From Pseudomonadota bacterium (GTDB lineage: Bacteria; Pseudomonadota; Gammaproteobacteria; Burkholderiales; Thiobacillaceae): a stretch of DNA of 64,000 nucleotides. How positions within the stretch are numbered: the stretch's first letter is position 1; every line of letters begins with the position of its first letter. Shown one piece after another: positions 26,414 through 33,557 of this stretch. The notes under the pieces were generated by a model that had not been told where the DNA came from, ran no database searches, and saw only the letters and a program-made list of their open reading frames with translations. Position numbers and translations under genes: made by a program. The stretch spans positions 1 to 64,000 of the forward strand of contig JAJZTS010000007.1 of NCBI GenBank assembly GCA_021848725.1, written 5' to 3'.

Positions 26414-27754
26414 TTAGAAGGCGGTCCAGATAAAGGCAAAGACGGTGTTGTTGTCCTTGGCGTTGCGGCCGGCCCCGTCGTAGTTGTGGCTGGCGCCCAT
26501 GAACTTGGAGTACAGGGTGTATTGCAGGCCCAGGCGCAGATTGGCCCACGACCCGCCCCACGAGTCTTCCTTGCCGAAGGGCGTCCAGTCGGCCTGGAGG
26601 GTTAGGCCGTCGGTATCCGGCTTGCCGTTGGCCGAGCCGTACAGCGTGGCATCGGCATCGCCGCGCGTGCTGAACAAGTTGGCGGAGAGGCCGTAGGTCT
26701 GATCGTAGTAATACGAGGCGATCAGGTCGTAGCGGTTCAGCTTGCCCTTCAGCGTGTTCGCGCCGCCGGCGGCGAAGGTGGCGTTGCGCTCTTGGCTCTC
26801 GTGTAGATAGCTGGCAGCCAGGCTGTAGGCGTTCTTGCCGGCCCGGTATTGGTAGGAGGCGTCGATGCCGATGTCGTCATAGCCGTCGCTCGGGCCGGCC
26901 ACCCGATCGGGCAGCAGCTTGGCGTTCATGCCGAACAGGCCCGCCGAATAAGCCGAGCCGCCGAGATCCTTGATGTAGCCCAGACGCCAGTAGGGGGCGG
27001 TGCCGTCGATCTTGCCGGCATCGGCACCGACGTTGACCTTGTCGAGGAAATCCTTGGACAGCGACTTGTAGCCGCCCAGTTCGGCATAGACGGCATTGTC
27101 CCAATAGCCGTAGGCGGTCACGCCGAGGGCTTGCTGGGCCAGCGTGCCGGCCAACAGCGGCGAGGCCGAGCCCGGCGCATATTCCGAGCTGGTGAAGGGG
27201 AAGCGCCAGGCGGGCAAGGTATTGAGCGGATCTTGCACGCTGGGATTGTTGTTCAGGCTGATGCCGAGCACGGCATCCTTGCCGGCGATGCGAGTCGGCA
27301 GTGCATACCGTACGTCGACATTGTCGAGCGCGGTCTTGTGGTCGATGCCGGAATAGGTGGCCTGCACGAAGGAGCCGACATGGTCGCTCAGTTTGCCGGC
27401 GAGGAAGGCCGACACCTCTTGCAGCGCGCCCTTGTTGTTGCCGATGTCCTGGTCTTTCTCGGTGTGGGTCCAGGAGGCCAGCGCCATGGCGGACAAGGGC
27501 ACGTTAGGCTGGCCATTGGAGGCGGTATAGCCTTCCAGTTTGAATTTCATGCCATAGGGCGTGAGCTGAGGGCCGAAGGCGCCGACGTGACAGGTTGCGC
27601 ACTCTTGACCGGTTTGGCGTTCGTAGCTCGGCAGGGCATGGGCTGGCAGGCTGGCGCCGGCCCAAAGAATCAAGGTGCCGATCAGCGTACCGGCGGCCTT
27701 CCACGGCTTTCGCATCAGCGCGTGGCTTAAAAGATGAGCGTGTTTATGCGGCAT
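26414..27754 (-). CDS. Outer-membrane porin with fused N-terminal monohaem cytochrome (Cyc2-like layout)
   Basis: The 446 residues begin with a signal peptide ending near PAHA (residue 40). A short haem segment ERQTGQECATCH follows (CATCH, 52-56) and continues VGAFGPQLTPYGMKFKLEGYT. The remaining 370 residues look like an outer-membrane beta-barrel: alternating aromatic/polar strands (NRYDLIASYYYDQTYGLSANLFST, WANLRLGLQYTLYSKFMG) and a terminal Phe. This is the architecture of Cyc2, the fused cytochrome-porin of iron oxidisers. Family membership was not tested by alignment, and homologues with other donors are possible. The ATG at 27754 is preferred; one at 27715 would also give a signal peptide. 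Confidence 0.85.
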   Translation of the reverse strand: MPHKHAHLLSHALMRKPWKAAGTLIGTLILWAGASLPAHALPSYERQTGQECATCHVGAFGPQLTPYGMKFKLEGYTASNGQPNVPLSAMALASWTHTEKDQDIGNNKGALQEVSAFLAGKLSDHVGSFVQATYSGIDHKTALDNVDVRYALPTRIAGKDAVLGISLNNNPSVQDPLNTLPAWRFPFTSSEYAPGSASPLLAGTLAQQALGVTAYGYWDNAVYAELGGYKSLSKDFLDKVNVGADAGKIDGTAPYWRLGYIKDLGGSAYSAGLFGMNAKLLPDRVAGPSDGYDDIGIDASYQYRAGKNAYSLAASYLHESQERNATFAAGGANTLKGKLNRYDLIASYYYDQTYGLSANLFSTRGDADATLYGSANGKPDTDGLTLQADWTPFGKEDSWGGSWANLRLGLQYTLYSKFMGASHNYDGAGRNAKDNNTVFAFIWTAF

Positions 27755-27902
27755 GGCTATCTCGCTATTTTTCGGTAAATCGATACGGGCGAGAGTGTAG
27801 GGAGAGATGTCAGGGCGTTGGTTTACGATTTGGTAAGAGGGGACGGTGTTCGGCTGTGGGATGAGTAGGCGGGCCGCTTGCCGGTGTCATGCCGGCGTCA
27901 AA

Positions 27903-27918
27903 CTTACATGACCGTAAG
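27903..27918. promoter_or_regulatory. Candidate response-regulator box in divergent promoter region
   Basis: CTTAC-N6-GTAAG lies in the 221-bp gap between the porin-cytochrome gene and the response-regulator gene, 58 bp upstream of the latter. Half-sites of this type and spacing are common for OmpR-family regulators of the metal-sensing branch. Autoregulation is likely. Control of the cytochrome genes as well is only an inference. Confidence 0.45.
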
Positions 27919-27975
27919 CTTGCCTTCAGGAATGGGCCGATAAACTCTAGCCGGTCGTTTTCCACGGGTCTGCCA

Positions 27976-28671
27976 ATGAAAAGTATCGCGCATCTGCTCC
28001 TGATTGAAGATGACGACAAGATTGCCTCTTTTGTCCTGCAGGGGTTGAGACAGGCCGGCTATACCGTCGATCATGCGGCCGATGGTGTGCAAGGCCTGGC
28101 CCAGCTGCGGGAGCGGGCCTACGACGCGGCCGTGGTCGACATCATGCTGCCGCACCTGGATGGGGTGTCCTTGGTCGAGCAGGCGCGTCAGGCCGGGGTG
28201 CGCAGCCCGATCATTTATTTGTCGGCCAAGCGCGAGGTCGAGGACCGCATTCGCGGTTTGCAGGCGGGGGGCGACGACTATTTGACCAAGCCCTTTGCCG
28301 CCTCTGAACTTTTGGCCCGAATTCAAGCCTTGATCCGCCGTTCGCAAGGCATGGCGGAGCCGGTGTGCCTGACGGTGGGCGATTTGGTGTTGGATTTGGC
28401 GCGCCGCCATGTCAGCCGCGCCGGTAAGGAAATCCTGCTGCAACCACGCGAGTTCCGACTGTTGGCTTATTTGATGCGGCATAGAGGCAACGTGGTGTCC
28501 AAGAGCATGCTGATCGAGCATGTCTGGGAATACAACTTCGACCCCGAGACCAGCGTCATCGAAACCACGATGAGCCGCTTGCGCGCCAAGCTCAGCGATG
28601 GATTCGCCGATAAGCCGGAACTGATTCGCACATTGCGCGGGGTCGGCTATGTATTAGAGTCTGTCTCATAA
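27976..28671 (+). CDS. OmpR-family two-component response regulator
   Basis: The 231 residues have a receiver domain (acidic pair in LLLIEDDDK, phosphoacceptor Asp 55 in VVDIMLPHLDG, Lys in DDYLTKPFAASELLARI) and a winged-helix DNA-binding domain (LQPREFRLLAYLMRHRGNVVSKSMLIEHVWEYNFDPETSVIETTMSRLRAKL). The sequence resembles the heavy-metal branch (CusR/CzcR/IrlR). The ATG at 27976 is the domain-consistent start. The last four residues (ESVS) and the stop codon come from the inserted repeat element at 28657. Removing the element restores an end VLDAAV that overlaps the kinase start by 14 bases. Confidence 0.93.
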   Translation: MKSIAHLLLIEDDDKIASFVLQGLRQAGYTVDHAADGVQGLAQLRERAYDAAVVDIMLPHLDGVSLVEQARQAGVRSPIIYLSAKREVEDRIRGLQAGGDDYLTKPFAASELLARIQALIRRSQGMAEPVCLTVGDLVLDLARRHVSRAGKEILLQPREFRLLAYLMRHRGNVVSKSMLIEHVWEYNFDPETSVIETTMSRLRAKLSDGFADKPELIRTLRGVGYVLESVS

Positions 28672-28922
28672 GATCCGACGGGCGCGACGGTGGCGATTTT
28701 GATACAGGCCGCGAAGCGCAACGCGCGGTTTGGTTATTCCAAACAAGGGGGGCGCGATAAAGGCATGTGGCAAAATCGCCCCGTCCCGAAGGGTTGCCGC
28801 CAGAAACGGCGTCTGCCGCGTTGCGGTGCTTGGCAATGGAACGACCACTGCTTTCGCACCGCGCCTTGCATCCATCCGTTTCTGACGGCAACGCGCTCCG
28901 TCGGATTTTATGAGACAGACTC
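28657..28922. mobile_element. 266-bp MITE-like element between regulator and kinase genes
   Basis: The element has 25-bp terminal inverted repeats (GAGTCTGTCTCATAA then G/A ATCCGACGG) differing at one base. It is flanked by a 3-bp duplication TTA (28654-28656 and 28923-28925). Both ends and the TNA-type target duplication fit the IS5 superfamily, which suggests mobilisation by an IS5-type transposase elsewhere. The interior has no transposase and the small open frames in it have no recognisable content. It contains a TTTGG/CCAAA hairpin near 28728-28743. Confidence 0.88.
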
Positions 28923-28926
28923 TTAG

Positions 28927-30327
28927 ATGCCGCGGTTTAATTCGCGCCGTTCCTTCGCGCTCAAACTGGCGTTGTTCTACGCGCTCTTCTTCGGCGTCAT
29001 CAGCGCGGGCGGCGTGGCCTTGCTGTATAACTTGGTACGCACGCACACCCTGAGCGAGGTCGACCAGGAACTGCTCGAGCGCAAGGAGGAGATCGGCCTG
29101 GCCGCGGCGCGTATCGGCCTGGCCGGTTTGCGCAGCGAGTTTTCGGCGGATTCCGAGGCCTTTGGCCGGCAGGACTATTTCATCCGCATGTTGGATCGCT
29201 CGGGCAACATCCTGGTCAGTTCCGACACCTCGGCCTGGCCACCGGCATTGTTGGCCAAGATCGATATTTCAGGCGACGACCCGCAGTTCTCCTATTTGCG
29301 GTTGCCGGATGCCCGCAGCAAGGCCCGTGTCCTGTCGGCCAGAATCGGTGACGACGCGATTCTACAGTTGGGCATCTCGCTCGAAGACAACGAGAATTTC
29401 CTGCGCCTGTTCCGGCGCTATGCCCTCATCATCGTCTTCAGCATGCTGACGCTGGGCACCCTGATCGGTTGGGCTTTGGCGCGCAAGGCCATGGCCGGGG
29501 TCGAAGCGGTCACCCGCACCGCCGCCGGGATCGCCGGTGGCAATTTCGCCCATCGCGTGGAGGCGGCCGGCTATGGCCGGGAGATTGACGATTTGGTCAG
29601 TACCTTCAACCGCATGGCGAGCCGGGTGCAAAGCCTGATGGAACAAATGCGCCAAGTGAACGACAACATCGCGCACGATCTGCGCAGCCCGCTTACCCGT
29701 ATCCGCGGCCTGGCCGAGGGGGCCGCGATGAATGGCGATTTGGGCCATGACGGCATCGAATTGGCCGGTAGCATCGTCGAGGAGTGCGACCGGCTGATCC
29801 AGATGATCAATACCATGCTCGATATCTCGGAAACCGAGGTGGGCATGCAAGGGCTTAGGTTGGAGGCGGTCGAGCCGGCACGCCTGGCGCGCGATGTGTT
29901 CGATCTATTCCAAGATGTCGCGCTCGACAAAGGCATTCATCTCAGCGCGGACATTCCATCCGTGACCGCGATTCAAGGCGACCGGCGCAAGTTGCAGCGA
30001 GCCTTGGCGAATTTGCTCGACAATGCCTTGAAGTACACGCCGAGCGACGGTGAAGTCAAGGTGTCGCTGACCGAGGACGCCGGTCGCATCGCCTGGGCCG
30101 TGCAAGACACTGGTCAGGGTATTGCGCCGGAAGATTTGCCGCATATCTTCGAGCGTTTTTATCGCGGCGACCGCAGCCGCCATTTGGCCGGTAGCGGGTT
30201 GGGCTTAAGCCTGGTCCGCGCCATCGCGCGGGCGCATGGGGGCGAGGTCAGTGTCGAAAGCCGGTTTGGGCAGGGCAGCGTGTTCACGATGACCTTGCCG
30301 AAGCAGGCTGAGGGCCGGGCACACTAA
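28927..30327 (+). CDS. Two-component sensor histidine kinase
   Basis: Inner-membrane kinase partner of the upstream regulator. The 466 residues have TM1 (about 12-35), a periplasmic sensor (about 36-162), TM2 (about 163-185), HAMP, HisKA with His 250 in NIAHDLRSPLTRIRG, and an HATPase_c domain (N box LANLLDNALKYTPSDG; G boxes DTGQGIAPEDLPHIFERFYRGD and GSGLGLSLV). The periplasmic domain has no metal-binding cluster that I can see, so the signal is unknown. The start codon ATG at 28927 lies 2 bp beyond the element's target duplication, so the native ribosome-binding site, which would have lain in the regulator gene, is now displaced. Confidence 0.93.
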   Translation: MPRFNSRRSFALKLALFYALFFGVISAGGVALLYNLVRTHTLSEVDQELLERKEEIGLAAARIGLAGLRSEFSADSEAFGRQDYFIRMLDRSGNILVSSDTSAWPPALLAKIDISGDDPQFSYLRLPDARSKARVLSARIGDDAILQLGISLEDNENFLRLFRRYALIIVFSMLTLGTLIGWALARKAMAGVEAVTRTAAGIAGGNFAHRVEAAGYGREIDDLVSTFNRMASRVQSLMEQMRQVNDNIAHDLRSPLTRIRGLAEGAAMNGDLGHDGIELAGSIVEECDRLIQMINTMLDISETEVGMQGLRLEAVEPARLARDVFDLFQDVALDKGIHLSADIPSVTAIQGDRRKLQRALANLLDNALKYTPSDGEVKVSLTEDAGRIAWAVQDTGQGIAPEDLPHIFERFYRGDRSRHLAGSGLGLSLVRAIARAHGGEVSVESRFGQGSVFTMTLPKQAEGRAH

Positions 30328-30361
30328 CGACGAGACTCGGCGGTCCGCCCGCCTGTAAGCC

Positions 30362-31447
30362 TTACGCCCGATGCATGGCGACCGGGATGCGATGGGCGCC
30401 GAAGGGCGGCGCGAACTTCTGAAAACGGCCGGCGATGGCTGTGCCGCACTGCGGGCAATGGCCGTCATCGGTCAGGCGATACTCGGGGATTTCATACCAA
30501 TCGCGTACGATCAGCGACGCCTTGCAGGACGGGCAGAAGGTGGTGCCACCCTCACGGTCGTGCACATTGCCGGTGTACACGTAATGCAGGCCGGTCTGCA
30601 TGGCGGTTTGGCGGGCGCGGCTCAGGGTTTCGCTCGGCGTCGGCGGCAGGTGCATCAGCTTGTAGTCGGGGTGGAAGGCGGTGAAGTGCAACGGCACGTC
30701 CGGCCCCAATTCCTTCAATACCCAGTCGCTCAGGCGCTTAATCTCGTCGTCGGAGTCGTTCAGGGTCGGGATCAGCAGCGTGGTGATCTCGAACCAAACC
30801 TGGGTCTCGCGCTTGAGATAGACCAGGGTATCGAGAATCGGCTGCAAATGGCCGCCGCAGTAGCTCACGTAGAAGTCGTCGGTAAAGCCCTTGAGATCGA
30901 CGTTGGCGGCGTCCATCTTGGCGTAGAACTCGTGCCGCGGCGCGTCGTGGATAAAGCCGGCGGTGACCGCCACGCTTTTGATGTCCAGCTTGTGGCAGGC
31001 ATCGGCGGTGTCCATCGCGTATTCGGCGAAGGGCACCGGGTCGTTGTAGGTGTAGGCCACACTCTTGCAGTGCATGCGCTTGGCCGTGGCCGCGATCTCG
31101 TCCGGGCCGGCGGCATCGGCCAGCCGATCGAAGTCCTTGGATTTGGAGATGTCCCAGTTCTGGCAGAACTTGCAGGCCAGGTTGCAGCCGGCGGTGCCGA
31201 ACGAGAAGACCGAAGTGCCGGGGTAAAAATGGTTGAGCGGTTTCTTCTCGATCGGGTCGACGCAGAAACCTGAACTGCGGCCGTAGGTGGTCAAGATCAT
31301 CTTGCCGCCTTCCATGCGGCGGACGAAACAGGCGCCGCGCTGGCCTTCGTGCAGCTTGCAGTCGCGTGGACAGAGATCGCATTGGATGCGGCCATCGTCC
31401 AAGGCATGCCACCAGCGTCCTAAATAGTCGCTCTCTGGAACGCTCAT
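30362..31447 (-). CDS. amrS: AmmeMemoRadiSam system radical SAM enzyme
   Basis: The 361 residues carry the radical SAM cluster motif CNLACKFC (Cys 88, 92, 95) in GTAGCNLACKFCQNWDIS. This resembles pyruvate-formate-lyase-activating enzymes. Extra cysteines lie N-terminal (CDLCPRDC...GAC, 23-40), and a zinc-ribbon-like C-terminal part follows (FCPSCKASLI...HCPQCGT). The substrate is unknown. Its start overlaps the AMMECR1 stop (ATGA), and the gene is last in the three-gene operon. The symbol is a descriptive family label rather than an established name in this organism. Confidence 0.9.
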   Translation of the reverse strand: MSVPESDYLGRWWHALDDGRIQCDLCPRDCKLHEGQRGACFVRRMEGGKMILTTYGRSSGFCVDPIEKKPLNHFYPGTSVFSFGTAGCNLACKFCQNWDISKSKDFDRLADAAGPDEIAATAKRMHCKSVAYTYNDPVPFAEYAMDTADACHKLDIKSVAVTAGFIHDAPRHEFYAKMDAANVDLKGFTDDFYVSYCGGHLQPILDTLVYLKRETQVWFEITTLLIPTLNDSDDEIKRLSDWVLKELGPDVPLHFTAFHPDYKLMHLPPTPSETLSRARQTAMQTGLHYVYTGNVHDREGGTTFCPSCKASLIVRDWYEIPEYRLTDDGHCPQCGTAIAGRFQKFAPPFGAHRIPVAMHRA

Positions 31448-32004
31448 GTCTCTCCCTCCTTGAATTTTTCCACGGTGTAGCGATAGAGCCGGATGCCTTC
31501 GCTCCAATAATAAGCGGGTAGGCCGGCCTTGATCATCAGATGGGCAAGAAACTGCTCGGGTTCCGGCAGTTGTTCCCAAACTTGCGGCAAAAAGGTGGCG
31601 CGGTGCGGGCCGTATTCGAGAATGATGCCGTCGATGCCAGGCCGGAATTGGCGCAAGGCATCCTCCCGGTCGGTGAACTGGATCGGCTCGGCCGCGGAGA
31701 GGATGGAAACCTCCACGCGGGTATCGGCCAATTCGGCTGCTGTCAGTGGCGGAAAGCGCGGGTCGTCGAAGGCGGCGGCGCGGGCATTGACTTCGACGTC
31801 TTCGCCCAAGGTGCGGCGTGCCTCCAATGAGCCGATGCAGCCGCGCAATTTGTCATGTTGGGTCAGGGTGACGAAGACGGCGCCGGGTTGATCCAGCCAA
31901 TCGGCCTCGGTCGGTTCGGTTGCGTTTTGGCCCAGCCGCTGCGCGATCGCGGTCCGCGCCAAGCGGAGCAGCGTCTCGCCTCGGGTCTTGTCTTTAGTCG
32001 GCAT
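31444..32004 (-). CDS. amrA: AmmeMemoRadiSam system protein A (AMMECR1 domain)
   Basis: The 186 residues match the AMMECR1 family, with its invariant LRGCIGS (residues 53-59) in TLTQHDKLRGCIGSLEA, DPRFPPLTAAELADTRVEVSIL and the C-terminal WSEGIRLYRYTVEKF. It has no signal peptide. The biochemical activity of the family is not established. It overlaps memo upstream by 11 bp and the radical SAM gene downstream by 4 bp. Confidence 0.92.
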   Translation of the reverse strand: MPTKDKTRGETLLRLARTAIAQRLGQNATEPTEADWLDQPGAVFVTLTQHDKLRGCIGSLEARRTLGEDVEVNARAAAFDDPRFPPLTAAELADTRVEVSILSAAEPIQFTDREDALRQFRPGIDGIILEYGPHRATFLPQVWEQLPEPEQFLAHLMIKAGLPAYYWSEGIRLYRYTVEKFKEGET

Positions 32005-32794
32005 GCGCGGGTTCCACCATCGCGATGGCAGCGTAGCCGACGACTTGCTGCTTGTCGCCTGCGGTATCGCCGGAGTTGCGCAGATCGAGCAGTTTGGCGG
32101 TCAAGCCACGGCGCCGCGCCGCGAGCAACAGGCCGTTCAAGGCATGGGCGCCGCAGGCCTGCTCGCCGACCAGGTTGGTGTCGAACTCAAGGATGTGCTG
32201 GACGGTTTCTCGGTCGATGTCTTGTGCGGTCGAGTAGGGCAGGTAATGGGACAGATCGGAACTGATCACAATCAAAGTTTCTTCGCCGCCCCAGAGTTTC
32301 TCGAGCACCTCGGCCACATCCGCCGCGCTGGCGCTGCCGACGGCGAGCGGCACAAGCGAAAAATTGTCGAGCACGGTTTGCAGGAACGGGAGGTGGACCT
32401 CCAGCGAGTGTTCCAAGGCATGGGCCGCGGGGTTGACCTCGACCTGGGGCAGGTTGCGGATGGCCTGCATGGCCTCTCGGTCGAGCGGAATCGGGCCAAG
32501 CGGGGTTTCGAAATTGTCCGCCCCCGGCAGGGCGAGGCTTTGTACCCAGACCCGATGGACCGGTCCCAAGAGCACGACGCGCCGGATCAGCGCATGCTGG
32601 GAAGCGAGGGCGGCATAGGCGGAGGCGGCAATCGGGCCGGAATAGATATAGCCGGCATGCGGCGCGATGAGCACCTTGGGCCGCAGGGCGCTGGGAGGTG
32701 CCTCGCTGAGTAGGCGCTTGACGTCGTGCGCCAGTTCGGCGGCATCGCCCGGATAAAAGGTGCCGGCGACGGCAGCGTGTCGAACTAATTGCAT
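31994..32794 (-). CDS. amrB: AmmeMemoRadiSam system protein B (Memo family)
   Basis: The 266 residues are of the Memo fold, related to class III extradiol dioxygenases. The presumed metal ligands are conserved: APHAGYIYSG (His 46), GPVHR (His 80) and SSDLSHY (His 183). A conserved Cys follows in EQACGAHA (Cys 214). Human MEMO1 binds metal with the equivalent His and Cys residues. It is the first gene of the operon. It is divergent from ispD with 76 bp between the starts, so the promoter must lie there. Confidence 0.92.
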   Translation of the reverse strand: MQLVRHAAVAGTFYPGDAAELAHDVKRLLSEAPPSALRPKVLIAPHAGYIYSGPIAASAYAALASQHALIRRVVLLGPVHRVWVQSLALPGADNFETPLGPIPLDREAMQAIRNLPQVEVNPAAHALEHSLEVHLPFLQTVLDNFSLVPLAVGSASAADVAEVLEKLWGGEETLIVISSDLSHYLPYSTAQDIDRETVQHILEFDTNLVGEQACGAHALNGLLLAARRRGLTAKLLDLRNSGDTAGDKQQVVGYAAIAMVEPAHAD

Positions 32795-32870
32795 TTTTTT
32801 CTCCCACCTGCGAGCAGGACGAAATTCATGACTTAAACTTAGCGCACTTTAGCGACAACCACTACCGAAG

Positions 32871-33551
32871 ATGGCACTCAATTTTGCCTTGCTCCCCGCC
32901 GCCGGGGTCGGCGCCCGCATGGGCGCGAATGGCCCGAAGCAATATCTGATTATCAACGGTAGGCCCCTGATTTGGCATGCGATTCAGGCCTTCGAACGCC
33001 ATGCCGCGATCCGCCGTGTCTACGTCGTGTTATCGGCCGCCGATACGCAGTGGGACGCACATGACTGGAGCCGCTTCGACAAGTTGGCCGTGCTGCGCTG
33101 CGGCGGTGAGACGCGGGCCGAGAGCGTGTTGAACGGCTTGGAAGCGATTGCCGGTGAAGTGGCCGAGCAAGATTGGATGCTGGTGCACGATGCAGCCCGA
33201 CCTTGTTTATCGCAGGGCCTATTGGACAAGCTCTTGGCCGAGTTGGCCGAGGATGCGGTCGGCGGCATTCTGGCTGCGCCGGTTGCCGATACCCTGAAGC
33301 GCGAGGGTCAAGGCCGGCGTATCCACGAGACCGTATCGCGCGCGGGATTGTGGGGGGCGCAAACGCCACAGATGTTCCGCTATGGCTTGCTGCGCGAGGC
33401 CCTACGCCGGGCTGGCAGCGAGGTGACCGACGAGGCCTCGGCCGTCGAGCGGCTGGGTTTGTCGCCGCTGCTGGTGGAGAGCGATGCCAGCAACTTGAAG
33501 GTGACCTTTCCATATGACCTGGAAGTGGCCGCCTGGCTGTTGCAGCGCTGA
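32871..33551 (+). CDS. ispD: 2-C-methyl-D-erythritol 4-phosphate cytidylyltransferase
   Basis: Third step of the MEP isoprenoid pathway: CTP plus MEP gives CDP-ME. The 226 residues show the nucleotide-binding LPAAGVGARMGANGPKQYLIINGRPLI, the catalytic Lys in KQY, VHDAARPCLS and TPQMFRYGLL, and the C-terminal KVTFPYDLEVA. The usual partner ispF is not next to it; the next gene is relA on the other strand. Confidence 0.96.
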   Translation: MALNFALLPAAGVGARMGANGPKQYLIINGRPLIWHAIQAFERHAAIRRVYVVLSAADTQWDAHDWSRFDKLAVLRCGGETRAESVLNGLEAIAGEVAEQDWMLVHDAARPCLSQGLLDKLLAELAEDAVGGILAAPVADTLKREGQGRRIHETVSRAGLWGAQTPQMFRYGLLREALRRAGSEVTDEASAVERLGLSPLLVESDASNLKVTFPYDLEVAAWLLQR

Positions 33552-33557
33552 GCCGGC

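Noticed and set aside
24830-26605. 591-codon plus-strand frame across DUF1015 and the cytochrome genes
   Set aside because: It crosses a strong bidirectional terminator and two real genes; the content is low-complexity.
28690-28926. Open frame inside the MITE-like element
   Set aside because: No transposase motif; it ends within the terminal repeat and has no ribosome-binding site.
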